A stretch of DNA of 64,000 bases from Lentzea alba (GTDB lineage: Bacteria; Actinomycetota; Actinomycetes; Mycobacteriales; Pseudonocardiaceae). Shown piece by piece: positions 17,009-25,435 of this stretch. Position numbers and translations under genes: made by a program. The notes under the pieces are model-generated. The model was not told where the DNA came from. It saw only the letters and a list, made by a program, of their open reading frames with translations, and did not search any database. The stretch is taken from the NCBI RefSeq assembly GCF_011067745.1, contig NZ_JAAMPJ010000008.1, positions 372,001 through 436,000 on the forward strand, given 5' to 3'. Every line of letters starts with the position of its first letter. Positions within the stretch are counted from its first letter, which is position 1.

Positions 17009-19678
17009 ATGCCGGAAACGGACGCTGTCAACGACGGTCACGGGGACGCTGCCAGAGATCCGTTCGACTTCCCGCGGCAGTGGGAGGCGGACGTCGTCCT
17101 CAGCGACGGCGGCACCGTCCACCTGCGACCCATCACGCCGGGCGACGGCGAGAGACTCAGGGAGTTCCACGGCCGGCTGTCCGAGCGGACGCGGTACTTC
17201 CGCTACTTCGGGCCCTACCCGCGGATCCCGCAGCGGGACCTCGAACGGTTCAGCACTGTCGACCACCACGACCGGGTGGCGCTCATCGCGTTGCTCGGCG
17301 ACGACATCGTCGCCGTCGGCAGGTTCGACCGGCTCCACGGCGGCAACCATCAGGGAAACAGCGCCGAGGTCGCGTTCGTCGTCGAGGACGGGCACCAGGG
17401 GCGTGGGCTGGGCAGCATCCTGCTCGAACACCTCGCCGCGGCGGCCAGGGAGGTCGGGCTGACGCGGTTCGAGGCCGAGGTGCTGGCCGAGAACGGGCAG
17501 ATGGTCCGGGTGTTCCGCGACGCCGGCTACCAGGTCAGCAGGGCGTTCGAGGACGGCGTGCTGCACCTGGAGTTCGCGATCGACCCCACCGAGGAGTCCG
17601 TCGCCGTCGCCAGGGCCCGCGAGCAGGCCGCCGAGGCCCGCAGCGTGCACAACCTGCTGCACCCCAGGTCAGTCGCGGTCATCGGCGCCTCCACCGACCC
17701 GACCAAGATCGGGCACGCGGTCCTGAAGAACCTCCTCGAAGCCGACTTCAACGGCCCCGTCTACCCGGTCAACGCCGAGCATCGCGCCGTCAGGGGCGTC
17801 AGGGCGTACCCGACCGTGCTCGACATCCCCGACGACGTCGACCTCGCCGTCGTCGCCGTCCCCGCGGCCAGCGTCGACGAGGTCATGGACGCGTGCCTCG
17901 CGAAGGGCGTGAAGGCGCTCGTCGTCGTGAGCTCCGGCTACGGCGAGACGGGCCCGGACGGTCTGTCAGCCGAACGCAGGCTCGCGGCCGAGGCGAGAGC
18001 GCACGGCATGCGCGTTGTCGGACCGAACGCACTCGGCGTGCTCAACCTCGACCCCAAGATCCGCCTCAACGCGAGCCTCGCCCCGAAACTCCCGGCACGA
18101 GGCCGCGCGGGCTTCTTCTGCCAGTCAGGCGCCCTCGGCACGGCCATCCTCGCCAACGCCGCCGGCTGGGGCCTCGGCCTGTCCACGTTCGTCTCGGCGG
18201 GAAACCGGGCCGACGTCTCCGGCAACGACCTGCTGCAGTACTGGGAGACCGACCCCGCCACCGACGTCGTCCTGCTCTACCTGGAGTCGTTCGGCAACCC
18301 CCGCAAGTTCGCGAGGCTCGCCAGACGGCTCGGCCGCACCAAGCCCATCGTCGCGGTCAAGTCCGGCCGGCACGCCGTCGTCCCGGGCCTCGCCGCCACC
18401 GCCGCGAAGGTCGACGAGGCGAGCGTCCAGGCGTTGTTCGAGCAGGCCGGCGTGATCAGGGTCGACTCGCTGGCCCAGCTGTTCGACACCGCTCTGCTGC
18501 TGGCTCACCAGCCGCTGCCCAAGGGCAAGCGCGTCGCCGTCGTCGGCAACTCCACCGCCATCGGCCTGCTCGCCGCCGACACGCTGCTCGCCCAGGACCT
18601 CGATCTCGCGGGCGACCCCGTCGACGTCGGCGCCCAGGCCACCCCCGAGGAGTTCGCGAAGGCGGTGGAGGAGGCCCTCGACCGCGCGGACACCGACGCG
18701 CTCGTCGTCGTGTTCGTGCCACCGATCGCGGTCCCCGGCGCCGCCTACGCCCGCGCGCTCAAAGAGGCCGCGCACCGCACGAAGCCGATCGTCTCGACGT
18801 TCCTCGCGGTCGAGGGAATTCCAGACGAGCTGAAAATGCCGGGGAAGGGCTCGATCCCCAGCTACGCCAGTCCGGAACGCGCCGTTCTCGCATTGGCCCG
18901 CGCCGTCCGCTACGCCCGCTGGCGTGCCGCGCCCCAGGGCAACTTCACGCGACCGGAGGGCATCGACGTCGACCGGGCCCGGTCCATTGTGGACAACACC
19001 GACACCGAACAGTTGCTCGACGACCACACCGCTGTCGAACTCCTGAACTGCTACGGCATCGACGTCGTCCCGTTCCGCATCGCCCACAGCGCCGAAGACG
19101 CAGCCGAAGCCGCCGACGAACTCGGTTACCCGGTCGCGATGAAGGCCACCACCGAACGTCTCCGCCACCGCACCGATCTCGTCGGAGTGCGACTCGACAT
19201 CGCGCAACGAGAATCGGTCAAGGCCGCCTACCACGACCTCGCCGCGCTCAGCGGCAAACCCGGCGTGTACGTGCAACGCATGGCGCCCAAGGGAGTCAGC
19301 TGCGTCCTCGGCCTGCAGGACGACCCGAGCTTCGGCACGCTGATCTGGTTCGGACTGTCGGGTCTGGTCAGCGACCTTCTCGGCGACCGTGCCTACCGGG
19401 CGGTACCGCTCACCGACACCGACGCCGCCGAACTCGTTGCGGCACCGAAAGCCGCGCCGCTGCTGACTGGTTACCGCGGCGACGAACCCGCGGACCTGAA
19501 AGCACTTCAGGATCTGGTACTCCGTTTGGCGGCACTGGCCGAAGACCTTCCGGAGGTGCGGTCGTTGAAGCTCGAACCTGTTCTTGCTTCTGCCGCAGGG
19601 GCTTTCGTCAGCAGCGCGCGCATAGTCGTCGGCCCGCCGCCGTCCCTGCACGACGCCGGCCCGCGACGCCTGCGCTGA
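17009..19678 (+). CDS. pat: Pat-type protein lysine acetyltransferase: N-terminal GNAT fused to NDP-forming acyl-CoA synthetase domain
   Basis: The 889-residue fusion starts with a GNAT domain (about 25-190; the acetyl-CoA loop is EDGHQGRGLGSILLEHL). It is followed by a CoA-binding domain (about 210-340; RSVAVIGASTDPTKIG), succinyl-CoA-synthetase-like domains, and a C-terminal ATP-grasp-like part from about residue 670. Salmonella Pat has the GNAT at the C-terminus; the reversed order seen here is, as I recall, known from Streptomyces Pat proteins. These enzymes acetylate and inactivate acyl-CoA synthetases. The directly upstream acuC gene encodes the opposing deacetylase. No cAMP-binding domain like that of mycobacterial PatA is present. 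Confidence 0.9.
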   Translation: MPETDAVNDGHGDAARDPFDFPRQWEADVVLSDGGTVHLRPITPGDGERLREFHGRLSERTRYFRYFGPYPRIPQRDLERFSTVDHHDRVALIALLGDDIVAVGRFDRLHGGNHQGNSAEVAFVVEDGHQGRGLGSILLEHLAAAAREVGLTRFEAEVLAENGQMVRVFRDAGYQVSRAFEDGVLHLEFAIDPTEESVAVARAREQAAEARSVHNLLHPRSVAVIGASTDPTKIGHAVLKNLLEADFNGPVYPVNAEHRAVRGVRAYPTVLDIPDDVDLAVVAVPAASVDEVMDACLAKGVKALVVVSSGYGETGPDGLSAERRLAAEARAHGMRVVGPNALGVLNLDPKIRLNASLAPKLPARGRAGFFCQSGALGTAILANAAGWGLGLSTFVSAGNRADVSGNDLLQYWETDPATDVVLLYLESFGNPRKFARLARRLGRTKPIVAVKSGRHAVVPGLAATAAKVDEASVQALFEQAGVIRVDSLAQLFDTALLLAHQPLPKGKRVAVVGNSTAIGLLAADTLLAQDLDLAGDPVDVGAQATPEEFAKAVEEALDRADTDALVVVFVPPIAVPGAAYARALKEAAHRTKPIVSTFLAVEGIPDELKMPGKGSIPSYASPERAVLALARAVRYARWRAAPQGNFTRPEGIDVDRARSIVDNTDTEQLLDDHTAVELLNCYGIDVVPFRIAHSAEDAAEAADELGYPVAMKATTERLRHRTDLVGVRLDIAQRESVKAAYHDLAALSGKPGVYVQRMAPKGVSCVLGLQDDPSFGTLIWFGLSGLVSDLLGDRAYRAVPLTDTDAAELVAAPKAAPLLTGYRGDEPADLKALQDLVLRLAALAEDLPEVRSLKLEPVLASAAGAFVSSARIVVGPPPSLHDAGPRRLR

Positions 19679-19823
19679 CCTGTCCACCGCAACGATTCCG
19701 TCGTTTCATTCACCCAGAGGTATGGACATGCGTCCCATCGCCGCTTAGGTTTCCGGCATCGCCGAGCAACATTGCCCATGGTGCGTCGGCGCATGCCCGC
19801 GATCCACGCTGTAAGAGGGACGA

Positions 19824-20657
19824 ATGACGCCGAGAGCGCTCCTCCGCCTGCTGGCGACAACATGTGCGGCCGTGCTTCTTCTCGCCTCCTGCGCGGGAGG
19901 CGACAAGTCCACCATGGTGGGAAAGGTCAGCTCGAACGACCGCATGACCATCGCTGTGTCGTTCGACCAGCCTGGCATGGCGGTGCGCAGGCTCGACGGC
20001 AGCTACCGCGGCTTCGACGTCGACGTCGCCAAGTTCATCGCGAACGAACTGGGTGTCGACGAGCAGAACATCACCTGGAAGGAAGCACAGCCCGGCAACC
20101 GGGAAACGCTGCTGACCAGCGGTGAGGCCGACATGGTCGTCTCCACCTACTCGATCACGGACAAGCGCAAGGAGATCGTCGACTTCGTCGGCCCGTACTT
20201 CGTCGCCGGCCAGGACCTGCTGGTGCGCATGAACGAGACGCGCATCGACGGCCCCAAGTCGCTCAACGCGAGCCTGCGCCTGTGTTCCACCGCGGGCTCC
20301 ACCTCGGCGGCGTACGTCAAGGAGCAGTTCGCCAAGGACGTGAACCTGGTCGAGTACGCCAAGTTCAGCGACTGCGTCACCGCGCTGCTGGCCGACAACG
20401 TCGACGCCGTCACGACCGACGACGTGCTGCTCGCCGGTTACGCCGCCCAGAACCCCGAACTGCTGCGCGTGGTCGGTGACCCGTTCAGCAAGGAGGAGTA
20501 CGGCGTCGGCCTGCACCGCGACGACCCCAGCAGCAAGGCCAAGGTCCAGGCAGCGCTGCAGAAGATGATCGACACGGGCGCGTGGCGCAAGTCGCTGGAG
20601 ACGAACATCGGATCTTCCGGCTACAAGATCCCCGATCCGCCGAAGCTCGCGTCCTGA
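19824..20657 (+). CDS. Family 3 solute-binding lipoprotein (glutamate/amino-acid type)
   Basis: Binds an amino acid outside the membrane for an ABC importer. The 277-residue protein has a signal peptide with lipobox LLASC (Cys23), followed by the family 3 pattern GSYRGFDVDVAKFIANELG and ADMVVSTYSITDKRKEIVDFVGPY. The best-known relatives are GluB-type glutamate-binding proteins. No permease or ATPase gene is adjacent, so the partner must be encoded elsewhere. The ATG has AAGAGGGA upstream. It lies upstream of a GntR regulator on the same strand. Confidence 0.88.
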   Translation: MTPRALLRLLATTCAAVLLLASCAGGDKSTMVGKVSSNDRMTIAVSFDQPGMAVRRLDGSYRGFDVDVAKFIANELGVDEQNITWKEAQPGNRETLLTSGEADMVVSTYSITDKRKEIVDFVGPYFVAGQDLLVRMNETRIDGPKSLNASLRLCSTAGSTSAAYVKEQFAKDVNLVEYAKFSDCVTALLADNVDAVTTDDVLLAGYAAQNPELLRVVGDPFSKEEYGVGLHRDDPSSKAKVQAALQKMIDTGAWRKSLETNIGSSGYKIPDPPKLAS

Positions 20658-20665
20658 ACACACGG

Positions 20666-20686
20666 GGCGTGACGTAGGCTCACGCC
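20666..20686 (+). promoter_or_regulatory. Dyad overlapping a leaderless -10 box before gntR
   Basis: GGCGTGA (20666-20672) pairs with TCACGCC (20680-20686). Inside it, TAGGCT (20675-20680) has -10 character and lies eight bases from the GTG at 20689, which lacks a Shine-Dalgarno sequence. A dyad over the -10 box fits autoregulation by the GntR protein, though it could also be the terminator of the upstream gene. Confidence 0.45.
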
Positions 20687-20688
20687 AC

Positions 20689-21456
20689 GTGAACCGCGTC
20701 CCGCCGCACCGCGCTGATCGACCCGTTCGCGCGGGCATTCCCGAACACGGCCGAGTCCCGCGCTACTACGCGGTCAAGGCCGAGCTCTTCGACCTCGTCG
20801 AGACCCTCGGCGAAGGCACCGTCCTGCCGTCCGAACGCGAGCTCGCCGAACGGTTCTCCGTCTCGCGCGTCACGCTCCGCCAGGCCGTCAGCGAACTGGT
20901 GCTCGAAGGGCTGCTCATCCGCCGTCAGGGCAGTGGCACTTTCGTCGCGCCGCCGAAGCTCGTCCAGCCGCTGTCGCTCGTCAGCTACACCGAGGGCATG
21001 CGCCGTCAGGGCGTCGAGCCGAACCGCACGGTGATCACGGTCGAGGAGATCGGCGCCGACGACGGCCTCGCCCGCGATCTCGTGCTCGAACCCGGCGACC
21101 CGGTCGTTCACCTCGAACGCGTCCTGCTCGCCGACGACGAGCGCATCGGCCTCGAATCGACCTATCTCAGCCTCGGCCGCTTCCCGGGTCTGCTGGAGAA
21201 GCTCGACCCCGCCGGGTCGCTCTACGCATGCCTCACCGAACGCCTCGGCGTGCGTTTCGCCGAGGCCGAGGAGCGCGTCGAGACGGTGCTCGCGACGCCG
21301 CGCGAGGCGTTGTTGATCGGCACCAACCCGGCGCTGCCGATGTTGCTGCTGCACCGCGTCTCCTACGACGTCGAGGGTCACCCGATCGAACGCGCCCGGT
21401 CGCTGTACCGCGGTGATCGATTCAGCTTCGTCGCGAGGCTGCACGCGGATCGTTAG
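20689..21456 (+). CDS. GntR-family regulator, HutC/UTRA type
   Basis: A ligand-responsive repressor of 255 residues. The winged HTH (about 30-90: LPSERELAERFSVSRVTLRQ, RRQGSGTFV) is followed by a UTRA effector domain (about 100-250) ending with the usual DRFSF motif. UTRA proteins often sense sugar phosphates or amino-sugar derivatives, so the ligand here cannot be named. It follows the family 3 binding protein by 31 bases. The GTG start is taken because a -10-like box sits just upstream. Confidence 0.88.
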   Translation: MNRVPPHRADRPVRAGIPEHGRVPRYYAVKAELFDLVETLGEGTVLPSERELAERFSVSRVTLRQAVSELVLEGLLIRRQGSGTFVAPPKLVQPLSLVSYTEGMRRQGVEPNRTVITVEEIGADDGLARDLVLEPGDPVVHLERVLLADDERIGLESTYLSLGRFPGLLEKLDPAGSLYACLTERLGVRFAEAEERVETVLATPREALLIGTNPALPMLLLHRVSYDVEGHPIERARSLYRGDRFSFVARLHADR

Positions 21457-21822
21457 GAACAGATTCGCGTGCAGCTCAATGCGCGAAGAAAATGCACTCA
21501 AGTGTCCAAAATAGACACTGTGCGCGGAATTCCTTTCGGGCCCCAACGGATATGTGCCGCGCACTTTGCGTGACTCCCCGGCGCGTCCGGGAGGCTGACG
21601 GTCGCCCGTCCCTGAGCGAGCGGCACGTCCGGTGTGCACCGGCCGACGAGCTGGTCGGGGCCAGATCGTCAAGCTCAGCAACGGGTTTCTCGTGTCTCGG
21701 CACGCCACGAACGAACGTGGGTGACCAGTGGGTGAAGTGACTGCGGGTCACCGGACCCTCTGCGGGCACAAGAAGATACCGCCCGTTCGCACTCGTTTCC
21801 GGTTCAGGCTGCGGAGGTACTG
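21457..21822. other. Intergenic stretch with one small inverted repeat
   Basis: No gene is supported here. The only clear element is AGTGTC (21501-21506) facing GACACT (21514-21519) across CAAAATA, just after gntR. It could be an operator or a weak terminator. The rest shows nothing recognisable. Confidence 0.5.
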
Positions 21823-22218
21823 TTGACGCTACGAATTCAGAACGTCCGCAACGGTGCGGAGGAGCGGGGGTGTGCCGTGTCCTTCAAGGCGGAGTTCCTC
21901 GCTGAACTCGAAGACTGCCTGCGCGGCTACGGCGCGGTCCCGGTGAGCAATCCCGACGCGTTGGCGTTGTTCATCGAGTTCGTGCGGGCTCTTCCGGAGA
22001 GCGACCAGAAGCTGCGCTGTCTCGAGGGCGTCGACCAGGGTTCCGGGTCGTTCTGGAACAACCCGGCGGTGTGGTGGGAGCAGGTGCCCAGGTTCGGCAC
22101 GGGACTGCCGCGTTGCGGATCGGCGGAGTGCCGCAAGTTGCTCGACGACATGCTCGACGAGGCCATCAGCGACGAGATCGACGTGCTGGAGATGGAGATC
22201 CGCGAGCTGCCCAGCTGA
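21823..22218 (+). CDS. Small acidic protein of unknown function
   Basis: I do not recognise the family. The protein is acidic and mostly helical. It has a Trp-rich centre (FWNNPAVWWEQVPRFG), a CGSAECRK segment and an acidic tail (DEAISDEIDVLEMEIRE). Two starts are possible. TTG 21823 has a good GGAGG at 21813-21817 and gives 131 residues. GTG 21877 follows a GGGGG run and begins the region that looks conserved (SFKAEFLAELEDCLRGYG). There is no signal peptide or membrane segment. The stop codon lies in the first unit of a 14-bp tandem repeat. Confidence 0.65.
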   Translation: MTLRIQNVRNGAEERGCAVSFKAEFLAELEDCLRGYGAVPVSNPDALALFIEFVRALPESDQKLRCLEGVDQGSGSFWNNPAVWWEQVPRFGTGLPRCGSAECRKLLDDMLDEAISDEIDVLEMEIRELPS

Positions 22219-22274
22219 TCAGACACAGCTGATCAGACACAGCTGATCAGACACAGCTGATCAGACACAGCTGA
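22213..22274 (+). repeat. Four tandem copies of a 14-bp unit over a stop codon
   Basis: AGCTGATCAGACAC is repeated exactly four times (22213-22268) and is followed by AGCTGA. Each unit contains the palindrome CTGATCAG. The first unit contains the stop codon of the upstream gene. Confidence 0.9.
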
Positions 22275-22330
22275 GGACATGCCTGCCGGCGCCGCCACCT
22301 GTTACGGCCGCGGCGCCGGGGCTGCCACAT

Positions 22331-22870
22331 CTATTTGACGGCGACGAGCGACTTGAACAGTTCCCGATAACGGTGGAGAGCCAGTCGCAGGTCCTCGGTC
22401 TGTGGATCACCGTTTCCCTTGAGCTGGTCGGTGAGGGAGCGGTGACGGGTGTTGAGCTCCTCCAGCGCTCGCGTCACGAGCTCGTCCGCCTTGCGCACGG
22501 CCGCCTTCGGGTCGTCGACGAACTCGTACTGCACGGCCTGCCACTCGTCTTCGAGCCTGCTGGACGTCCGCTGCTCGCGCTGTTCTGTGCGCTGCTCACG
22601 CTGTTCGGTGCGCTGCTCGCGCTGTTCCTGGCGCTCGGCGCGGTGCTCGCGCTGGTCGGCACGCGGCGGCTGGGACTGAGTCTGGGTCTGTGACTGCGGC
22701 GTGCGCTCCTCGTGCCGCTCAGCCTGCTTCTCCGCCTGACGTTCCGCCTGCTGCACGCGTTCGGTCTGCGGGGAACGCTCAGTCTGCTGTGGCATCTGCT
22801 GAGGATTCTGCTGCGAAGTCTGCTGGGGGCGAGCCGGAACCGCCGCCGAGTGGGTAGGTGCCTCAGACAT
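22331..22870 (-). CDS. Gln/Arg/Glu-rich protein with a C-terminal helical domain, unknown function
   Basis: The family is not recognised. Residues from about 10 to 110 are low complexity, rich in Gln, Glu, Arg and Thr, with a heptad-like repeat EQREQRT, so an extended or coiled structure is likely. The C-terminal 70 residues (VDDPKAAVRKADELV through LRLALHRYRELFKSL) align with the C-terminus of the membrane protein encoded just upstream (VDSPESAIADADRLV and LRTAMVHYRELFTDL). The two genes are therefore partial paralogues. The ATG at 22870 overlaps the upstream stop by eight bases, so they are probably translated together. There is no membrane segment. Confidence 0.7.
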   Translation of the reverse strand: MSEAPTHSAAVPARPQQTSQQNPQQMPQQTERSPQTERVQQAERQAEKQAERHEERTPQSQTQTQSQPPRADQREHRAERQEQREQRTEQREQRTEQREQRTSSRLEDEWQAVQYEFVDDPKAAVRKADELVTRALEELNTRHRSLTDQLKGNGDPQTEDLRLALHRYRELFKSLVAVK

Positions 22871-23453
22871 CCGTCTTCTCCTTCCGCACGGCCTCACGGT
22901 CCTTGTCCTTGCGTGGCGCCGCACCTCGTTCGAGCAGGTCGGTGAACAGCTCGCGGTAGTGCACCATCGCGGTGCGCAGGTCCTCGGTGCTCGCCTCGCC
23001 GATCTCCTGGCGTTCGGAGATGTCGTGCGCCTTGCGGTAGTGCTCCAGGGTCCGTGCGTGTTCCACGGACAGCACGCTCAGCTGCGCTTCGTAACCCTCG
23101 GTGGGATAGCCGCGCTCGGCCATCAGGTCCGTCACCAGCCGGTCGGCGTCCGCGATGGCGCTCTCCGGCGAATCGACGAACTTCGCCTGCACGTTCGCCC
23201 AGTGCCGGCGGTAACTGTCCTGCGCCGTAGCGGAAAGCGGCTTCAGGTCGAACTCGCTGTGACGGTGCTCCCGCTCGGCGAGCTCCTTCTCCGCGGCCGT
23301 TCTGCTGTCGTTGCGCTCGACCGCGTGGTCGTACTCGGGGCCGAAGCGATCGCGCAGCTTCTTGCGCTGCATGGCGGGCCTCAGCACGAACACGAGGACG
23401 ACCAGCACCACGAGAACCGCGACCACCAGGCCGATGATGGCGCCCGTTGACAT
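22863..23453 (-). CDS. Membrane-anchored protein with a helical cytoplasmic domain, unknown function
   Basis: The 196-residue protein has one N-terminal transmembrane helix (about residues 5-26, rich in Val and Leu). A basic stretch (RPAMQRKKLRDRFG) and a charged helical domain follow. The motif region DRFGPEYDHAVE followed by REHRHSEF is common in small actinobacterial membrane proteins of unknown role. The final domain is shared with the next gene. A 12-bp inverted repeat lies directly upstream of the start codon. It is encoded downstream of rtcB on the same strand. Confidence 0.75.
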   Translation of the reverse strand: MSTGAIIGLVVAVLVVLVVLVFVLRPAMQRKKLRDRFGPEYDHAVERNDSRTAAEKELAEREHRHSEFDLKPLSATAQDSYRRHWANVQAKFVDSPESAIADADRLVTDLMAERGYPTEGYEAQLSVLSVEHARTLEHYRKAHDISERQEIGEASTEDLRTAMVHYRELFTDLLERGAAPRKDKDREAVRKEKTDV

Positions 23454-23459
23454 GGAAAA

Positions 23460-23496
23460 CCTCCAAGACAGGCAAATGTCTCTGCTGTCCTGGAGG
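23460..23496 (-). terminator. Inverted repeat between rtcB and the membrane-protein gene
   Basis: Arms CCTCCAAGACAG (23460-23471) and CTGTCCTGGAGG (23485-23496) pair at 11 of 12 positions around a 13-base loop. It may terminate rtcB transcription or act as an attenuator or operator for the membrane-protein gene, whose ATG is only seven bases away. Confidence 0.45.
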
Positions 23497-23523
23497 CTTT
23501 CCCTGCTTCCCGAAAGGGAAACA

Positions 23524-24702
23524 TCAACCCTTGATACAAACCACCTGCTTGAGCTTGGCCACGACTTCCACGAGGTCGGACTGGTTCGCCATCACGGTGT
23601 CGATGTCCTTGTAGGCGCCCGGAATCTCGTCCACCACGCCGGAGTCCTTGCGGCACTCGACACCACTTGTCTGGGCGGCGAGATCCTGGGTCGTGAACGT
23701 CTTGCGGGCCTTGTTGCGCGACATCTTCCGGCCGGCGCCGTGCGACGCCGACTCGAACGAGTCCGGGTTCCCGAGACCGCGCACGATGTACGAGCCGGTG
23801 CCCATCGAGCCCGGGATGATGCCCAGCTCGCCGCGTCCGGCCCGGATCGCGCCCTTGCGGGTCACCAGGACGTCCTCACCGAAGTGGTTCTCCTCGGAGA
23901 CGTAGTTGTGGTGACACGAGATCGGCTCCTCGAACCGGATGTGCGGGAAGTCGGCGCGCAGCACGTCGCAGACCAAACGCAGCATGACCGCGCGGTTACG
24001 CCGCGCGTAGTCCTGCGCCCAGTACAAGTCGTGCCGGTACGCCGCCATCTCGGGCGTGCCCGCGAGGAACACGGCGAGGTCCGGGTCCGGCAGCTCGGCG
24101 TTGTGCGCGAGCTTGCGCGCCGCCGCGATGTGATGCTGCGCCAGCTCGTTGCCGATCCCGCGCGACCCGGAGTGCAGCATGACCCACACCTGCTGGTCGG
24201 TGTCCAGGCAGACCTCGAGGAAGTGGTTGCCGCCGCCGAGCGTGCCCATCTGGTGCATCGCCTTGTCGGCGCGCGCCTTCACGGCAGGCGTCAGGTCGTC
24301 GAACTTCCTCCAGAACGGCGTCCAGTCGGCCGCGTCCCTTTCGGTGAAGGCGGTCGCCTTGTGCTGACCGAAACCGACGGGGACCACGGCCTCCATGCGC
24401 GACCGCAGGCCGCGCAACGTCGCCGGCAGGTCGCTCGCCGTGAGCGAGGTGCGCACGGCGGCCATGCCGCAGCCGATGTCCACGCCGACCGCCGCGGGGG
24501 AGACGGCGTCGCGCAACGCGATCACCGATCCCACCGTGGCGCCCTTTCCGTAGTGCACGTCGGGCATCACGGCGATGTGCTTGACGGCCCACGGCAACGC
24601 GGAGATGTTCTGGAGCTGTTGCATGGCGAACTCCTCGACCTCGTCCGGTCGAGTCCACATTCGGATGTCCACGTTCTGGCCGCGGACCACAGTTGCTGCC
24701 AT
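23524..24702 (-). CDS. rtcB: RtcB-type RNA ligase
   Basis: A GTP- and Mn-dependent ligase that joins 2',3'-cyclic phosphate (or 3'-phosphate) ends to 5'-OH RNA ends, used in RNA repair. The 392-residue protein has PDVHYGKGATVGSVIA, GVDIGCGMAAVRT with the metal-binding Cys, GGGNHFLEV, LHSGSRGIGN, HHNYVSEE and HGAGRKMSR carrying the guanylylated His. ATG 24702 is chosen because family proteins begin a few residues before the QNVDIRMW block. No archease or RNA cyclase (rtcA) gene is adjacent, and no RtcR-type regulator was seen. Confidence 0.95.
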   Translation of the reverse strand: MAATVVRGQNVDIRMWTRPDEVEEFAMQQLQNISALPWAVKHIAVMPDVHYGKGATVGSVIALRDAVSPAAVGVDIGCGMAAVRTSLTASDLPATLRGLRSRMEAVVPVGFGQHKATAFTERDAADWTPFWRKFDDLTPAVKARADKAMHQMGTLGGGNHFLEVCLDTDQQVWVMLHSGSRGIGNELAQHHIAAARKLAHNAELPDPDLAVFLAGTPEMAAYRHDLYWAQDYARRNRAVMLRLVCDVLRADFPHIRFEEPISCHHNYVSEENHFGEDVLVTRKGAIRAGRGELGIIPGSMGTGSYIVRGLGNPDSFESASHGAGRKMSRNKARKTFTTQDLAAQTSGVECRKDSGVVDEIPGAYKDIDTVMANQSDLVEVVAKLKQVVCIKG

Positions 24703-24712
24703 GCCTACGAGG

Positions 24713-25387
24713 TTAGGCGGCGTTTTGCTGGATCCACAAAGGAGTTTCTTCTGCGCCGACGAACTCCCAGGCACCCTTGCGCACCTTGGCCTTGCTCATG
24801 TCCCCGCCGATGTCGGTGACGAACGCGCGCACGGTCGGGAGGTCGTTGACGTCCGCGATGAGGATCGCCTTGTTCCGCAACGTGACGCTGCCGCCGCCGA
24901 GCTTCTCGCGGGCGACGGCGTCGTTGAGGAGGCCCTCGCGGACCTGCTGGGCGGTGATGCCGTCGACCTCGACCTGGACGGCGTCGACCTTCGGCGAGTT
25001 CGCGGGCAGGAAGCGGAACGTGAGCACCGACTCCTGCCTGAACTGCTTGCTGATCGTCGAGGCCGTGTGCCGCAGGCTTTCCTCGTTGAGGGTGACGTCG
25101 AACTTGCGCGAGCGTTCGAACGTCGTCTGCCGCAGATCGCTCGACCAGAACACGCCGTCGAGCAGCGTGGACCGGGTGGTGACGCCGCCGTTGGCGCGCA
25201 CGATGCCGCGCACCTCGCGGTCGAACTTGACCAGCTTGTCCTGCAGGCGCGGATCATCGGGGTCGGTGATGATCGCGGTGTTGTTCGTCGCGAAGATCTC
25301 CGGGCACGGCAGCGGTTCGCCCGCCGCCGTGCCCGTGGAGACCGTGATCGCCAGTACCGACGTGACTGCCACCAGAAGCTTTCGCAT
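24713..25387 (-). CDS. Secreted protein of unknown function
   Basis: The family is not recognised. The 224-residue protein has a short signal peptide (MRKLLVAVTSVLAITVSTGTAAG). The mature part begins with PCPEIFATNNTAIITDPDDP and is alpha/beta in character without a catalytic motif I can name. A single Cys near the mature N-terminus is not in a lipobox. The ATG at 25387 is the only start that exposes the signal peptide. It lies between rtcB and the ABC-2 permease gene on the same strand, with about 50 bases upstream of it. Confidence 0.65.
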   Translation of the reverse strand: MRKLLVAVTSVLAITVSTGTAAGEPLPCPEIFATNNTAIITDPDDPRLQDKLVKFDREVRGIVRANGGVTTRSTLLDGVFWSSDLRQTTFERSRKFDVTLNEESLRHTASTISKQFRQESVLTFRFLPANSPKVDAVQVEVDGITAQQVREGLLNDAVAREKLGGGSVTLRNKAILIADVNDLPTVRAFVTDIGGDMSKAKVRKGAWEFVGAEETPLWIQQNAA

Positions 25388-25435
25388 GGGGCACAACGTA
25401 TTGGCCCGGGGTGCCTCGGGCATACCCCGTTCCAC

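Noticed and set aside
15047..17662. 871-residue minus-strand open frame
   Set aside because: Only its last 208 residues (the DUF3558 lipoprotein) are real; the rest is antisense to acuC and pat.
17080..19827. 915-residue Arg/Pro-rich open frame overlapping pat
   Set aside because: It is the +2 shadow of pat, with no conserved motif.
22460..22720. CRISPR-like or minisatellite signal
   Set aside because: The repetition comes from codons of the EQREQRT protein repeat and has no spacers.
22331..22924. Longer start of the Gln/Arg-rich protein
   Set aside because: The extra 18 residues are Arg-rich and come from inside the upstream gene; the ATG at 22870 gives the usual short overlap.
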